Shown here piece by piece: positions 12,563 to 24,078 of a stretch of 64,000 bases of DNA. Source of the DNA: Yponomeuta sedellus. Lineage: Eukaryota; Arthropoda; Insecta; Lepidoptera; Yponomeutidae. The stretch lies in the NCBI GenBank assembly GCA_934045075.1, contig OW203731.1:13773062-13837061 (forward strand), written 5' to 3'. Position 1 is the stretch's first letter. Every line of letters begins with the position of its first letter. The notes under the pieces were generated by a model. It was not told where the DNA came from, did not search any database, and worked only from the letters and a program-made list of their open reading frames with translations. The translations under genes and the position numbers were made by a program.

Positions 12563-14520
12563 ATCAAGGCGCACAGTAGGCGCCAGGCCAAGTTCTCGGC
12601 GGGCCGGCACTGTGCAATATTTACACGAACCATTTCGAGCACGTATCTTCGAAGCCAACTTTGCAACATTACTTCAAATTTCATGCACTCAGCTAGTAAA
12701 GTTTACAAGATGAGAGAGTCCAAAAAATTAAATTTTCGGCGCTCACTGACTCAGTCACTGAAGGATCATCAAAAGTTTACGGTGCTTCTTATTTAACAAG
12801 AGACTTGTAATTTTGATTATAAACAGTGTTTGATAAGTAAACAGCGGGAAAAATCTAAAATCACTAAAAATAAACAGAGTGAGGGCAACCACCTAATCCA
12901 TTGGAGATGGAAAAAAAGTTTGTTTGATGTCCTTTACAAGTTCTAAAAAAATATACTCTTAGCATAAAAAAACTAAATTTCACTTTTTACTTTTATAACG
13001 ACAGTCGTAATATTTATAAACTTATAAGCACTTCGTAAGACACGTAAAATAAAATAAAGATTTAAAGAATGAAATAAAATGAAGGTACTGTCAACAAAAC
13101 AATACGCTTTTTCTTTTAAAACGACGGTTTATTATGATTATCTTGACCAATTACTTGTTAGCACTTTGCCATTAGGAAAAAAATAAAATTACATCTACAG
13201 GGTGACCGGCTTATACAGAGTCGTAGTGTGAGACGACGTATTAAGCGCAATTACATAATCTGTAGTAGGCAGATAAATTCTTTGTTTAGACGCGTATTTT
13301 TATTACTTTAAATAATTTTGATCGTTTATAAGCTACGATGCATTTCATCATACTACCATTCTTAACTAAGTCATGAAATCCCACCACAACATAAATGGAA
13401 AAATCGTCCCAAAAAATACATGATACTCGTATATAAAGACTTGGCATGTTTCTTGTCTCCACGAAATAAACAGTTTTGTGCAATGAATAGCTGTTGAAAA
13501 AATTGTGTGTTTAAAAAAAACATAGCTCGTCTGCCTGCGTAAAAATTATAGCCAGCTCACCCTTGAAAACCTTGGGTTTGAAATATGACAAATGCATGAA
13601 ATCATTTATTTTCAAACATACCATTCTTGGGTCGCGGTTGTTTCCCGTGTTCTCTTGTGATTCCTACACATGCAATGGGTTGTGATGGTTTACGCCCCGG
13701 CACATGTCAAAGTGACAGTATTTTTTTTATCGGATGGCAATATTATGTTACCCGTCTCTGCTACCCACTTTCCTGAATAACAGTTGTAGCAAAAATCGGT
13801 GAAATCCCAGCGAAATATACATGAAGTAAAAACTGGCCAAGTCGTTTTCTCAAAAAAAGTAGGTGGCCTTCACTGAATTAGAGTGTAATTGTTTTCTATA
13901 AAACTATTCAAGTCCTCTAAAAACTTGACAAATAGGTAAGGGCTGTAAATTTAAAATTCAATCTCTTTTTTTTTTGTTTATCTAAACACTTGAGAAGAGA
14001 AGTTGGGCAGTTTTTTCACATGTATGTTTTGGTGTGGTAAAATTACCGTGAAACAGAATAAGCTTTAATATTATCCGTCGATAACATGTCCAAGTCTAAC
14101 GAATCTACATAAATAACCTGTAAAATTGGCAGTACGTAACGTTTCTAGTTTACCAATAACCCAGCAGGGTACTGAGACACTATGTCGTGAATTTTATGAA
14201 GTGACAGCTTCGCGGAGGTGAATGTAACCACGGAACGTATGCTAATTTCCCCATAAAATGTATCGGCCTCATTAACATGATCGCAAGATGGGACGTTAAT
14301 TGCTCTGACCTGCTAAAGCGCGTGAATTTATAAGGATACTTAATTATACTTTACGCGTCGTCCAAACTTTACCTCTAATAAGGATCTTCACTTTAATTTC
14401 TTCTCCGAATTTTAAGGTCAAACCAGTCTTATCTTCTATAGGTAATATAAAACAGTGTATTTAAACCTTCTTCATTGCTTGTCCCCCTATTACGTAAAAA
14501 AATGTAGCACACCTATAAGA
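12563..14520. other. No recognised feature
   Basis: AT-rich intronic sequence. A short motif cacatgtcaaagtgacag near 13700 has local dyad character, but no element boundary is visible. Confidence 0.3.
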
Positions 14521-14640
14521 TAATATAAGAATATTCTTTATTGTACACCAGGAAAAAACAAACTAAACATAATTACAAAGATACAGTACAATTGTACATA
14601 AATGAAATTACATTATAAATTTGTACAAAAAATCTAATTT
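14521..14640 (-). mobile_element. Possible LINE 3' end
   Basis: attctttattgtacaccagg followed by an A-rich run resembles the tail complement at 46118-46150 (cactttattgtacataaaaa). Such 'tttattgtac' ends are seen on moth non-LTR elements; no coding part is present. Confidence 0.3.
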
Positions 14641-14854
14641 CGTGGCCAAGTGGTTTTACAATTTTTGGACACAGTAAACCTCTAAATTCTTGTTGCAAAT
14701 TCATCCTAAACATCCGTAACAGATTAGATTACATGCCTATAAACATTGATGAGCTGTCGACTCCACGATGATTGAATCTTGCCAAATCGCCGCATTGAAA
14801 CTTTCAACCCTGAAACAGCGGGTTATTTATTGTCTCGGCGAGTGGTAGGTCTGG

Positions 14855-15405
14855 AGATCTATTTTTGAATCACTCGTATGAAATTGTATCGTCGAATGCG
14901 ACATAAGTCACACTCGTCTTCTAAGTCGCATGATCTCGTTTTTCCGTATTTTTGAATCGTTCGCCGGAAGTGTTGCCAGTACAATTTGAAGTATTGTATT
15001 TTATCCGTTCCACGCAGAAATTACAAAAACCGGAAACTACCGTAACGGAAACGGAACGTAAAATATTTCGTTTATTGGCTGTTAAGATGAAAAATCTTTG
15101 CTTTTTGTTGCAAAACAAACAAAACACTGTCATAGATCGTAAATAATTGTTATTATTACTTTACTTTGGTTTGTTTTTGTTCGAAAATGTCGAAACAAAA
15201 AATCAATTCGGCACAAAAGCACAAACTCCTCGATTTGAAATTAACACAAATTTTGACAATTAATCTATCGATCGACATACGAGACGAGTGGTAAGGACCA
15301 TTCGTTGCAGTCGAGTGATTCAAAAATACGGAATTTCGTATATCGAACGAAAATCAGTAGAAATCGAACGCTCGACGCGAGACGAGTGATTCAAAAATAG
15401 AGCTC
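14855..15405. mobile_element. MITE-like element with about 23-bp inverted ends
   Basis: Left end agatctatttttgaatcact and the complement of the right end, agctctatttttgaatcact, share 18 of 20 bases, both followed by cgt. A second motif, ttccgtatttttgaatc, occurs inside each arm in inverted positions (about 14943 and 15319). The interior is AT-rich with no transposase. Possible short target duplication (ctgg) is not certain. Confidence 0.6.
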
Positions 15406-16620
15406 CTGGGCGGCCGCCTGCCTGAGCGCAGCGGCGATGGCTCGATAGTGCTCCGCGAGCGCGAAGACTCTCGCCGCCGACCAATTGTGCGTTTAGATAT
15501 CGTATACAAACGTCGCTCGCGCGCCTCGAGCCGACTCATCTGCATTCAATTCCATTGTTGTCCGTTATTATTGGATACGTTTAATCGCTAATTTATGTGC
15601 GCCAGCCGAACGCTAGTGTCACCCGCGATCTAATCTCGCAGCGCCCGGAGGGTTAGGTAAATGGTTCGGATTTTGCAGCCCCACCGTTTATGGAAATTGT
15701 GAATTTTCTATGCTTGATATATTCGATATTTGTGCTTTACACAAGCCGCGTATTGTTTATGGCCGCGCATCGTTAGTGTCTATTGAACTCTCTTGTTGCT
15801 GTAATTTTCCCTTTTAATGACACTTCAAAGGAGCCTGGTTCCAAGAAGTGGTGACAGCTATAGTCGGATCGCATCGCGATTGTAATTATTTGCAAAAAAC
15901 ATCATCGATATAGTAATGGGCGCTGCTGAAAGGCGCGGGCGCTTCGCCGCCGTAAAAAGCGCAAAGAATACACCTCGATATGATCGCACAAAGGCTCCTG
16001 AATCCAACTTCGATGCTAATTTCCACTATCGCGCTCGCCCTCATTCATTTCCAATCGCGGGCAGCCTCCGTTTGCTTCTATTTTTTTAAAAGTGCCATTA
16101 AAGAATCGAATATGGTGGACGTTTTTTTGCGCGGCTGGATGTGTGCGACGCGATTTATTTATATGGCGGGTTTTTTAAAGCAGCATTCCCGGTCGCTGTA
16201 TACCTGTGTCTACCCGCAATTGGCATTTCGGGCTAAGTACGAGCCGCTCGCTGGTTTTAAACTTTTAACGGTTGTTGTTAACGCGAGGACCCTTCTCGCA
16301 AGAAACGGAGGATACAAATAAATTATTAATCGTTTGTCCTGTCTTTTATAAATTAAAATCCGTCCTTTTTCGTGGAGCGCGCCCCTGCGCGTTATATTTT
16401 TTGGTCGCGCCACAGTCCGTTGTCTGTCCTCGAATTTATTAAGCTTAAGCCAGAGGTGAGCAATTAAATCTGTGACAGAAATGAATACGGGCCAAGCCTG
16501 GTGTGCAGCGCCCGCGCAGCGCGATACGCCGGTCAACGACCGGTTATTAATTTGCCGCTTGTATGCTTTATTAATCCACCTCTTATAAATAAAGACTTCA
16601 CACGTTCGAGGCAGTAAGTC
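15406..16620. promoter_or_regulatory. GC-moderate block with homeodomain-like sites
   Basis: Alternates CpG-rich text (ggcggccgcctgcctgagcg, cgcagcgcccggag) with sites such as tttatggc (15755-15765), ggtttatgg-like and attaatcg cores. Frames of 113 codons (15980) and 137 codons (16210, minus) match no family I know. Possible intronic regulatory DNA; conservation untested. Confidence 0.2.
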
Positions 16621-16999
16621 CACTTTGAGGAAAGTATCAAATATCCTGAGCTGAGTTAATACGTTTCCACGGTGTGAGGGGCCCGTCGTTCATTGCGATG
16701 TGTATGTAGTTCGCATTCGTAGTTTCCATCTCCATCCTTATAATATGACGCATTAACAAAACAATTTAAAAAAAAACTTAAATCAAAAAATTATGACCAT
16801 AACATTACTGGGCCCTTATGACTTAAAATTATGTAGGTAGGTGGGACATGAGAGGTACAGATGCATAATTCTTAGAAAACCGCTGCAGAGTAACGTAAAG
16901 TAAAGCAAGTAACACATCCGGCAAGTTTATCCGGTGTTGTCAGGTATAGGTTAATAAAAGCCGCCCGAGTGAGAAGACATCAAACACACGTCGGCCACA

Positions 17000-17330
17000 C
17001 GCCCGGGATATTCATAGAAATTATTTAATTACGTGTGTGCGGAGAGAAAAATCGCGAGTTTACTTTCGTAGCCGTGCGGAAAATTACAGGCATAAATCAC
17101 ACGGGGGGCGGCGAGGGGCACGGGCGGTGGGGGGAGCCGCTGATTTTCCATTCGGCGCTATCTCTTACTTTGGTATTATTTTGATTTATTTCGCCGCGTA
17201 ATGAAAGCGTACGTCCCGGGTTGACGTACAAGAAATCTAATGCTGTTTTCATTTCGCGAAATTGCCTTACTTGTTTCCCGTACTCCATCATTATTTATGA
17301 AAATTGCACGATCCGCAATTATAGTTCCGG
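17000..17330. promoter_or_regulatory. Short GC-rich block
   Basis: Contains ggggggcggcgaggggcacg and gggcggtggggggagcc close to attaatta-type AT cores. G-runs could form a quadruplex. No repeat homology noticed. Confidence 0.2.
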
Positions 17331-17473
17331 GGGGATTTTTTTCCGCCCTCTGCAAGATTTACAACGGCGAACTTGCAACCTGCATGTTGAACTTGATATT
17401 GACCACATCCGTACAACTACTTTAGCGCAACATATCCACGGCCACTTTCCTGCATCGCCGGGTTTCGTTTCAG

Positions 17474-17756
17474 TTTCTCAGAAAGATAAAAATGCTCAAG
17501 TTATTGTCCTAAGAATTAATTAACTACTCTTTGTTCATTCACAAATATTTGTCTTGAAAAATGTACGAGTATTATGACTTGAGTCACGGTCTACCAAACA
17601 TTCACAAATATTTGTCCCGTTAAATGTATATTTTGCTCTACCTAACGTAGAACGTGAATCTTAATATACATTTTTCAGGATAAATGTGGATGTTTACAAA
17701 GAGTAGTTAATTAATTCTTAGGACAACAACTTGAGAATTTTTATCTTTCTGAGAAA
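17474..17756. mobile_element. MITE-like inverted repeat, arms over 60 bp
   Basis: The left arm tttctcagaaagataaaaat..gtcctaagaattaattaact..actctttg is repeated in reverse at the right end (caaagagtagttaattaatt..cttaggacaa..atctttctgagaaa) with a few mismatches. Two internal copies of cattcacaaatatttgtc lie at about 17538 and 17600. No coding sequence. Confidence 0.75.
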
Positions 17757-18539
17757 TCAAAAAGAACCCCGTCTTGAATGTGGACCTTGAATTTTAAGTT
17801 TTAAAGCTTAAAACTATCAATACTCTAGCCTCTAAAGGCATTTATAGAGCTCCTGGAGCAGACAGGTGATCGGACTCTGCGGCTGGACGTGATAGGGCGT
17901 GAGGGCGCAACGCTACACAGTCGCCAACAAGGAAAGTGGCACATTCCAGGACACCGCACATTAGCCGCTAACCAGGCCCGCGCGATTATGCGCTGCGTGT
18001 AAGCGGTGCGCCTATGTGGAAGGTATAGTCTCGTAGGTAAGACTTCACTTCCCATTAAAGCTCCGCGGCTTTTCGTCAAATTTTAAGCAAAATTAATAAA
18101 GCATTTACTATGGCGTCTTTTCGCAATGCGCTCCGAGGTATGAAAGCTTTTCCCATGGTAATCTTTTGTTGGGCTTTTTACTAGGGTATGTAATACAACT
18201 TCAGAGGTTAGCAAGATTACCGGATTTTGGTAGGTGTAACATATATATTAGTTTAATGGTAAACGTTCCCTCTGCTCTATTACGGGTGATTGCAGTAAAA
18301 ATGGAATTCTAAAATAAAATTCCATTTTATAAACACAAATCTGTTGACTGTGTGTAAAGAAATAAAATTTATGTTTTGATTTTTTTTTAAACAATCCATC
18401 CCCACTCAGCTCAAACATTGTCTCTGAGCTTTGTTAGTTATAGCCAGATAGGACTTCAGTTCTTAAAAATCGCATGACAGTTTTATTAGTCTTCATTATT
18501 CAAACTCGAGTGAGTGCACAATATTTATCGCATACTTTG

Positions 18540-18650
18540 ACAGAACTTTGGCATCCGGGTGGTCCCTTCATCCATCTAGTTTGAGTAAAGGTGCCACTGG
18601 ACGCTGTATAACTCATCTCATTACGTAGATGCAAAGGTTAATGTTGTATT
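18540..18650 (+). mobile_element. 3' part of tRNA/ATT-tailed SINE
   Basis: ggtggtcccttcatccatct, gccactggacgctgtataac and acgtagatgcaaaggttaat match the blocks of the copy at 33703-33806 in order. 5'-truncated. Confidence 0.65.
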
Positions 18651-19062
18651 TTACTGTATCTTGGGTACACTTACACGACAGCCCGAAGGCAGTGGCTTTC
18701 GTATTACATTGTACATTGACATTCAGCTAAAGCAATGAAAAATTTTTTTTTACCATTGCTCCTCCAATCTCCAGCACAGTCAGTAATTATGCAACGACTC
18801 TACCTCCGCTCTACACAATTTTATTCTGCACCGATATAGGTGCACCGATCAGCAGGCTAGCAGCCCGCTTGGCGACATGCTTTGACCACAAACCACTTAC
18901 CGCGATCCTACTAGTAAACTCAACTACGTTTACGAGAGCATACGTATATGAGAAAGAAGCGAGACGTTTTACTAGAATCAAAATAACGTAATGATACCGA
19001 TATTGGGTAGTCGTATAAACGAATATGCGTCTAGTGAGGGTTTGATTTACCCTCCTTAGCCC

Positions 19063-19164
19063 TGACCTTGAAAATGACAACAGAAAGCTATTGTTATTTT
19101 ATTTTCAAGGTCATTACTGAAGGAGTTAAATAAGAAAAAAAAACCTTTGTTATTTTCAAGGTCA
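19063..19164. promoter_or_regulatory. Three TCAAGGTCA nuclear-receptor half-sites in 102 bp
   Basis: TGACCTTGA at 19063-19071 (minus-strand site) and TCAAGGTCA at 19105-19113 and 19156-19164 are exact monomer sites for ERR/FTZ-F1-class nuclear receptors (established consensus). Each is preceded by the same attt, so the cluster may also reflect local duplication. Binding is inferred only. Confidence 0.35.
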
Positions 19165-19525
19165 GCATTGAGTGGGAGAAGAAAAACAGAGCCAAGCAAT
19201 AAAAGCATCGAAACGATCGGTGTATACATTTTTAAAGACTAGCGTATACCGTATCCGTATTTAACTTTCTTAATTAATCGGAACTTTTCACGACATCCTA
19301 AAGAGGTTTTCAGAACTTTAAAAGTGTAGAATTTTCATCAAAAAAAGAACAGACGCGGGCGAAGCCGCAAACTTGAGCTAGTCCAGCAGAGAAATAAGAC
19401 AGCCAGGATGTTGAAGTGGCGTGCAAAGTTATACCTGAGCAAACCTCGTGTCAGTAGTTGCGGGAAATTGGAAATTTTCACAGATATTTTCAATTGTGTG
19501 TCAAAAAAATTCAACAAAAATCATT

Positions 19526-19742
19526 AAAGTAGGTAGTCGGGGCTGTAAGTGATGCAATCTACTTCAGCTAGATGTCGCTGCCTGTACGTAATACAGAGAA
19601 TAGTGTAAAGAGGTTCGAAATTTCACTGATGCCGGTGAGTCGCCCATTAGCTCAGTTGGATAGAGCGCTGGCACGGATAGCCAGAGGTCGCGGGTTCGAA
19701 TCCCGGCATGGGTGGAATTTTTAGCCTCTAAATAGGTTTTTA
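19526..19742 (+). mobile_element. tRNA-derived SINE ('GCCCATTAGCTC' family), best-preserved copy
   Basis: The tRNA-like part at 19642-19715 keeps an acceptor-like pairing (gcccat/atgggt), A box ttagctcagttgga, arm ctggc-acggata-gccag, and a T arm with B box gggttcgaatccc. The base before the anticodon position is C, not T, and no CCA-ready 3' end is present, so it is a SINE head, not a working tRNA. aaaaatcatt at 19516-19525 and 19743-19752 is a likely 10-bp target duplication. Confidence 0.8.
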
Positions 19743-19969
19743 AAAAATCATTTAGCTGATTTCCGATTTGGGGCAAGCCAATAGTTTTTATACAGACCCG
19801 TTGAGTATCTGCGTTATTGTTTGTGTTACAGTGTGTTGAGTACAGTGTTATTGTTGCTCAATTATTAGTTTTATAAAAACAGGGCTATTAAGATAAGTGT
19901 CACAAGCAAACAAGGCTCGGCGTTTTGGCGACTTTTAGATACATAATTATGAACAAATAAAACAATTAA

Positions 19970-20335
19970 GCGCTCGTGGCCTAGGCGAACCGAGTGATTA
20001 GAATCAACCACTTGAGTTAAGCAATAACAGGCGCGGTCAGGTGCAGGATGGGTAACCGCCCCGTGAGTCCCGCCAGTTGCATTTTTCCGAGCGCTTCCGT
20101 GCTTCGCAAGGCACGTTAAGTCGTTAGTGCCCGCTGTCATGTAATGGCAGTCGTTAAGCCATGTCAGAGGCCTTATGGGCGGCTTGATAACTTCTGACAT
20201 AAGGCCCGCCACTGTCTTACAATCCTCCACCAACCCGGACTTGGCCCCCGTGGGTGGTGGAGTATGACCTAACTTTCCTGCGATACAGGAAGAGACCCGT
20301 GCCCCAGCAGTTGGGACATACAAGGGTTGATAACG
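19970..20335 (+). mobile_element. 5S rRNA-derived SINE, full-length copy
   Basis: The head contains gagttaagcaataacaggcg, cggtcag and ggatgggtaaccgcc, matching the internal promoter region of 5S rRNA (A box, intermediate element, C box) in order and spacing. A 250-bp body follows and a tail gacatacaagggttgataac. An 11-bp target duplication aaaacaattaa flanks it (19959-19969 and 20336-20346). A minus-strand frame across it is not a gene. Confidence 0.88.
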
Positions 20336-20346
20336 AAAACAATTAA

Positions 20347-21573
20347 AAAACAATCTTTATTCATTCTCTCCGATAGATGCGTGCAGAACGAGGCTGTGGC
20401 TGTCGTTTCAGGCGATTTTTCTGTCATTAGCCTTCTTATTAAGACAGGGCGTCTGCGAATGACGTGCTCATTACCCGCTAACCGACGCGGTTCCGTAGGT
20501 CACGTGTTTCAGCCGTCTCTCCCTCATTTGCCTCGTGTTTGCTTTTACACGTTTATTGAATTTTCAATTTCCTATTGAACTAGTTCGTTTATTCAGTAAA
20601 TGTTTATACCGGCGTGTCTGCGCGCTCCTTCTCTTTTCCTATGAGAGCTTACCACTTTGCGTAACTGGGACATATGTCAATATTTGTAGTCTAAAGAAAC
20701 TGAAAGAAACTGCAATTGGAATCTAAACAGGCTGATTGTCTTTAGGTTTTCTCTATTATTATCGTGAACTTCAGGAACGCAAATGATCAAATCTATCATA
20801 TCCTATCAATCCTACCTTCCTAAGTGAGTACCTAAGTACGTAGAAGGTGTTGAAATTTCTTTATGAATAAATGTTTTATAATAATATTACTGGATTACAT
20901 ATTATGTTGCCTAAAATTCGTAGCTCGCGCTAGTCTTTTCACACGTTGTAATAAGCGCTACTAAACTTCGCTCCAAATTGCTATTCGCGAGTTAGCGTTG
21001 GTCGAAAAGAAAGACAATCCATAAACATTTTATGTGTTACTCGAAATCCACAGCGCCCAAAGGCACCTTACAAATTTCTTAATTAACCGTTTTTTTACAA
21101 CGTCCAGCAAATTCGGTTAACACCAACAAAGAGTTCTTTCAAATAAAAATAAAGCCGTGATTCGTGACGAATCACAATGGTGTTTTGCCTGATCCCTCCT
21201 AACCCTTTTTATGAGCGCTCTGACTAATCACAGATGGCCTCTGGAAGTTTTTAATTAAAGATAGTAACATAACTTCACGTCCTATATCGAACAACCACGC
21301 TAGGGTTGTCACTCGATCATAAATATATTTTATTTCATTTAGAAACAACACTTGTTAAAAGAAAATGCTTCTGAACTTGAGCTGTTGCTCACATAAATTT
21401 TGAGATAAGAATTCTACTTCCTAGTTAAAATTTATGTTATGAATTGCTTCGTATGATATCGGTCCTTGTAGAACAGGTAAAAAATTACACCAAACTGGGA
21501 TGTGTAGAAAAGGCTACGATGAGCTGCTACGTTATAGGATTTCGTAGACAACCGACGGTGCTAAATCTTACTA
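20347..21573. other. No recognised feature
   Basis: Intron sequence with only chance frames. A small dyad gtgattcgt-g-acgaatcac lies near 21156. Confidence 0.3.
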
Positions 21574-21768
21574 TCTTACTAATATTATAAATGTGAAAAT
21601 TTATATGCATATAAGGAGTTTTGTTACTGAATCTCGTCAGAACGGCTGAACGGATTGGTATGAAATTCCGCACAGAGATAGATTATAGTCTGGAATACGA
21701 CATAGCCAACGTTTTATGCCGTTTTATACAAAATTTCTTCGCGAACGTAGTCGTGGGGAGCAACTAGT
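21574..21768 (+). mobile_element. Helitron-like non-autonomous repeat
   Basis: Starts tcttactaatattataaatg and ends ..cgaacgtagtcgtggggagc-aactagt, with 'TC' at the 5' end and 'CTAGT' at the 3' end, flanked by A and A. This layout is that of Lep1-like Helitron derivatives in moths (established family pattern). A related decayed copy is at 53512-53622. Confidence 0.5.
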
Positions 21769-22230
21769 AAAATTATAAACTAGCTGATGCCGCAAACGTC
21801 ATCTTATGTCTCAATTCAATCCAAACAACTTCACAGATTTTTAAATTTATAATATTATAGTAGGATGTGAAATAATAATCTAATATTATAATAAAATAAA
21901 GAGTTTTTGTTACATTCTGTTCGAGAACCCTTAGCGGGATTTCGACTTAGCCGGTTTTTATTGTTTTTTATACATCGATAATTAAATATAATTACACTAA
22001 TTTTGACACTTGTTGGTATTAACGTTTTTGAATTTGGCACAACGTTAATACTTACTTGTTTTAACGTTTTGGCAAAGATTTTATTTTTTCATTATTCTAC
22101 ATACTTTATTTAGTTGGGAATAAAGACAAAATCACATGCACTTTTATATTCTGTCAATCATTGAACGTATACGTTTCAAGAGAAATAGCCCTCTTATATG
22201 TCAGAAAGTAGCAGCAATCGCAGCTGTCTG

Positions 22231-22291
22231 CTGGTGATCTATTATTATATTCACTTGTGATCTATTATAGATCACAATATAAGATCACCAG
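22231..22291. repeat. Nested palindrome
   Basis: The inner arms ttgtgatctat / atagatcacaa (22255-22277, one central base) lie inside outer arms ctggtgatct / agatcaccag (22231-22240 and 22282-22291). Could be a foldback remnant. Confidence 0.65.
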
Positions 22292-22876
22292 GGATTGCCG
22301 TGTGAGTGTTAAGAAAATAGAAAATAAGATAGTGAGGTGCCAACCCTAAACGACGAACCCGCATCGATAATTAGTTAGAAGTTCATTCGAGTTCTGTGAA
22401 TAGAGCGACAATGACGTCGGTAGCTACACATCTCGGCCAGTATTCAATTAAAAACACAATGAGAGCTCACGAACTGAGGCATTACTCCTGAAGTAAACAC
22501 TAGTTTTAACACCAGTAATGTGATATTTGGTTTGTACTGTCATATCCCTACTTTTAGCTACAAGAAATATTGTCAAATATCTAACACTAACTTCAAACAT
22601 ATTTACTCCAGTAGTACACTAACGAATTTATCGTAACTTTAACGCATTATTTATATAATGTTGAAAAATATACTTTAGGTGATATGTATTTTTGTGGAAA
22701 GAAAAGCCAAAAAGTTTTTTACAAATAGTAATTCATTTCAAGAGTAAGCGGCCCGCCGGCCAATTTGCACTACGGCGCAAAAAAAGAGAACTGGTAATCT
22801 GTGAGTCGGCAGCAAAGACTAATGTATCGTTAGAAAAAGACTTACCTGAGTGTAGATCATCTTGTTTAACCTGAAT

Positions 22877-22941
22877 TAACGCTCGGGGCCTAGTCGAACT
22901 GAGTGATGGGAATCAATCACTTGAGTTAACCAACAACAGGC
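22877..22941 (+). mobile_element. 5S-derived SINE, duplicated 5' part before LINE
   Basis: Starts taacgctcggggcctagtcg after aacctgaat and runs to accaacaacaggc. Its continuation is at 23558-23643 after the LINE. The copy stops at gcacgtta because only that part was duplicated. Confidence 0.8.
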
Positions 22942-23544
22942 ATAACCCAGCATGCGTCTGTGATCCGGAAATCGATGAATCAATAATCCACCTGATAACA
23001 GAATGCCCACAACACAATAGAATTAAATTTAACCTAGAACAAGAATTAGGCTACAGCGTCAGTCTGGATAATATACCGGCATTAATAAGTAATGAGGAAA
23101 GCAGAAATGCTTTTGTAAAATATTGCTTGTATATAGCTAATATAGCAATAACTAAAAATAAGTAGAATGTGTATGTAAGTAGGAATGTAAATACGTAGTT
23201 CAATACAATAATAACAAAAAATAAAAAAAAATAAAAAAATATTCATTGTTATGAACCGAATTGTGTGTATATATTAATTTGATATAATACTAATAAAAAA
23301 TAAATCATTGTTATGAACCGAATTGTGTGTAAATATTAATTTGATTTGATTGAGCCAACATATTATGTTATTCTCGCTGTACAGGACAAATAAGTATTAT
23401 ATCAGGATGAGTCGTCCAATCTCAGTCTCCATGCGTCCCACGAACGGTGCACATGCAAAAAAAAAAGTTGTTACTATAACTCCTTGGTATGAAAAGTCTC
23501 CGATCCCCAAGTCGGAGGAAATAAAGACATATTATAAAAAAAAA
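22942..23544 (+). mobile_element. 5'-truncated non-LTR retrotransposon (Jockey/R1-like C-terminus)
   Basis: Inserted in SINE sequence with 13-bp target duplication accaacaacaggc (22929-22941 and 23545-23557) and an A-rich tail ending ttataaaaaaaa. The first 225 bp read CVCDPEIDESIIHLITECPQ and continue to a stop after ITKNK, the Cys/His 'ES..HL..ECP' terminus typical of the RT protein of Jockey/R1-type LINEs. A 62-bp tandem repeat sits in the 3' UTR at 23241-23345. Confidence 0.8.
23241..23345. repeat. 62-bp tandem repeat within LINE 3' UTR
   Basis: cattgttatgaaccgaattg plus tgtgtatatattaatttgat at 23244 recurs at about 23306 with one change. Confidence 0.8.
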
Positions 23545-23557
23545 ACCAACAACAGGC

Positions 23558-23643
23558 GCTGTTAGGTGCAAGATGGGTGACCGTCCCGTGACTACCGCTA
23601 GTGGTATTTTTCCGAACGCTTCCGTGCTTTGCAAGGCACGTTA
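23558..23643 (+). mobile_element. 5S-derived SINE, duplicated part after LINE
   Basis: gctgttaggtgcaagatggg and tgaccgtcccgtgactaccg continue the SINE interrupted at 22941. It ends abruptly at gcacgtta, the right edge of the 217-bp duplication. Confidence 0.8.
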
Positions 23644-23710
23644 TAGCAAAGACTAATGTATCGTTAGAAAAAGACTTACCTGAGTGTAGATCATCTTGTT
23701 TAACCTGAAT

Positions 23711-24069
23711 TAACGCCCGGGGCCTAGTCGAACTGAGTGATGGGAATCAATCACTTGAGTTAACCAACAACAGGCGCTGTTAGGTGCAAGATGGGTGACC
23801 GTCCCGTGACTACCGCTAGTGGTATTTTTTCGAACGCTTCCGTGCTTTGCAAGGCACGTTAAGCCGTTGGTGCCGGATGTCGTGTAATGACAGTCGTTAA
23901 GCATGTCAGCGTCCTTATGGGCGGCTTGATAACTTCTGACGGTATTGCCCGCCACTGTCTTACAATACTCCACCAACCCGTACTTGGCCCCCGTGGTGGA
24001 GTATAACCTCTCTGCGATGCAGGAAGAGACCCATGCCCCAGCAGTGGGGATATACAACGGTTGATATCG
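23711..24069 (+). mobile_element. 5S rRNA-derived SINE, full-length copy
   Basis: Head cacttgagttaaccaacaac, then aggtgcaagatgggtgaccg, body with ttgcaaggcacgttaagccg, and tail ggggatatacaacggttgat. Flanked by 9-bp duplication aacctgaat (23702-23710 and 24070-24078). About 359 bp. The minus-strand frame of 115 codons within it is not a gene. Confidence 0.88.
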
Positions 24070-24078
24070 AACCTGAAT

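Larger units (their letters stand above)
22811..23861. repeat. 217-bp tandem duplication, first unit split by a LINE
   Basis: Unit 1 is 22811-22941 plus 23558-23643; unit 2 is 23645-23861. Both begin agcaaagactaatgtatcgt and end gcaaggcacgtta, and each totals 217 bp once the LINE is removed. Each unit holds host flank, the TSD copy aacctgaat and the start of a 5S-SINE. Confidence 0.85.

Noticed and set aside
16210..16623. 137-codon minus-strand frame
   Set aside because: No recognisable domain, no start or splice context, and overlaps another unrelated frame on the plus strand.
19642..19715. Functional tRNA gene
   Set aside because: It is embedded in a SINE with target duplications and has several copies with the same leader and tail; the position-33 base is not T.
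19871..20353. 160-codon minus-strand frame
   Set aside because: Lies across the 5S-derived SINE; similar frames recur in other copies (23710, 45501), which shows repeat origin.
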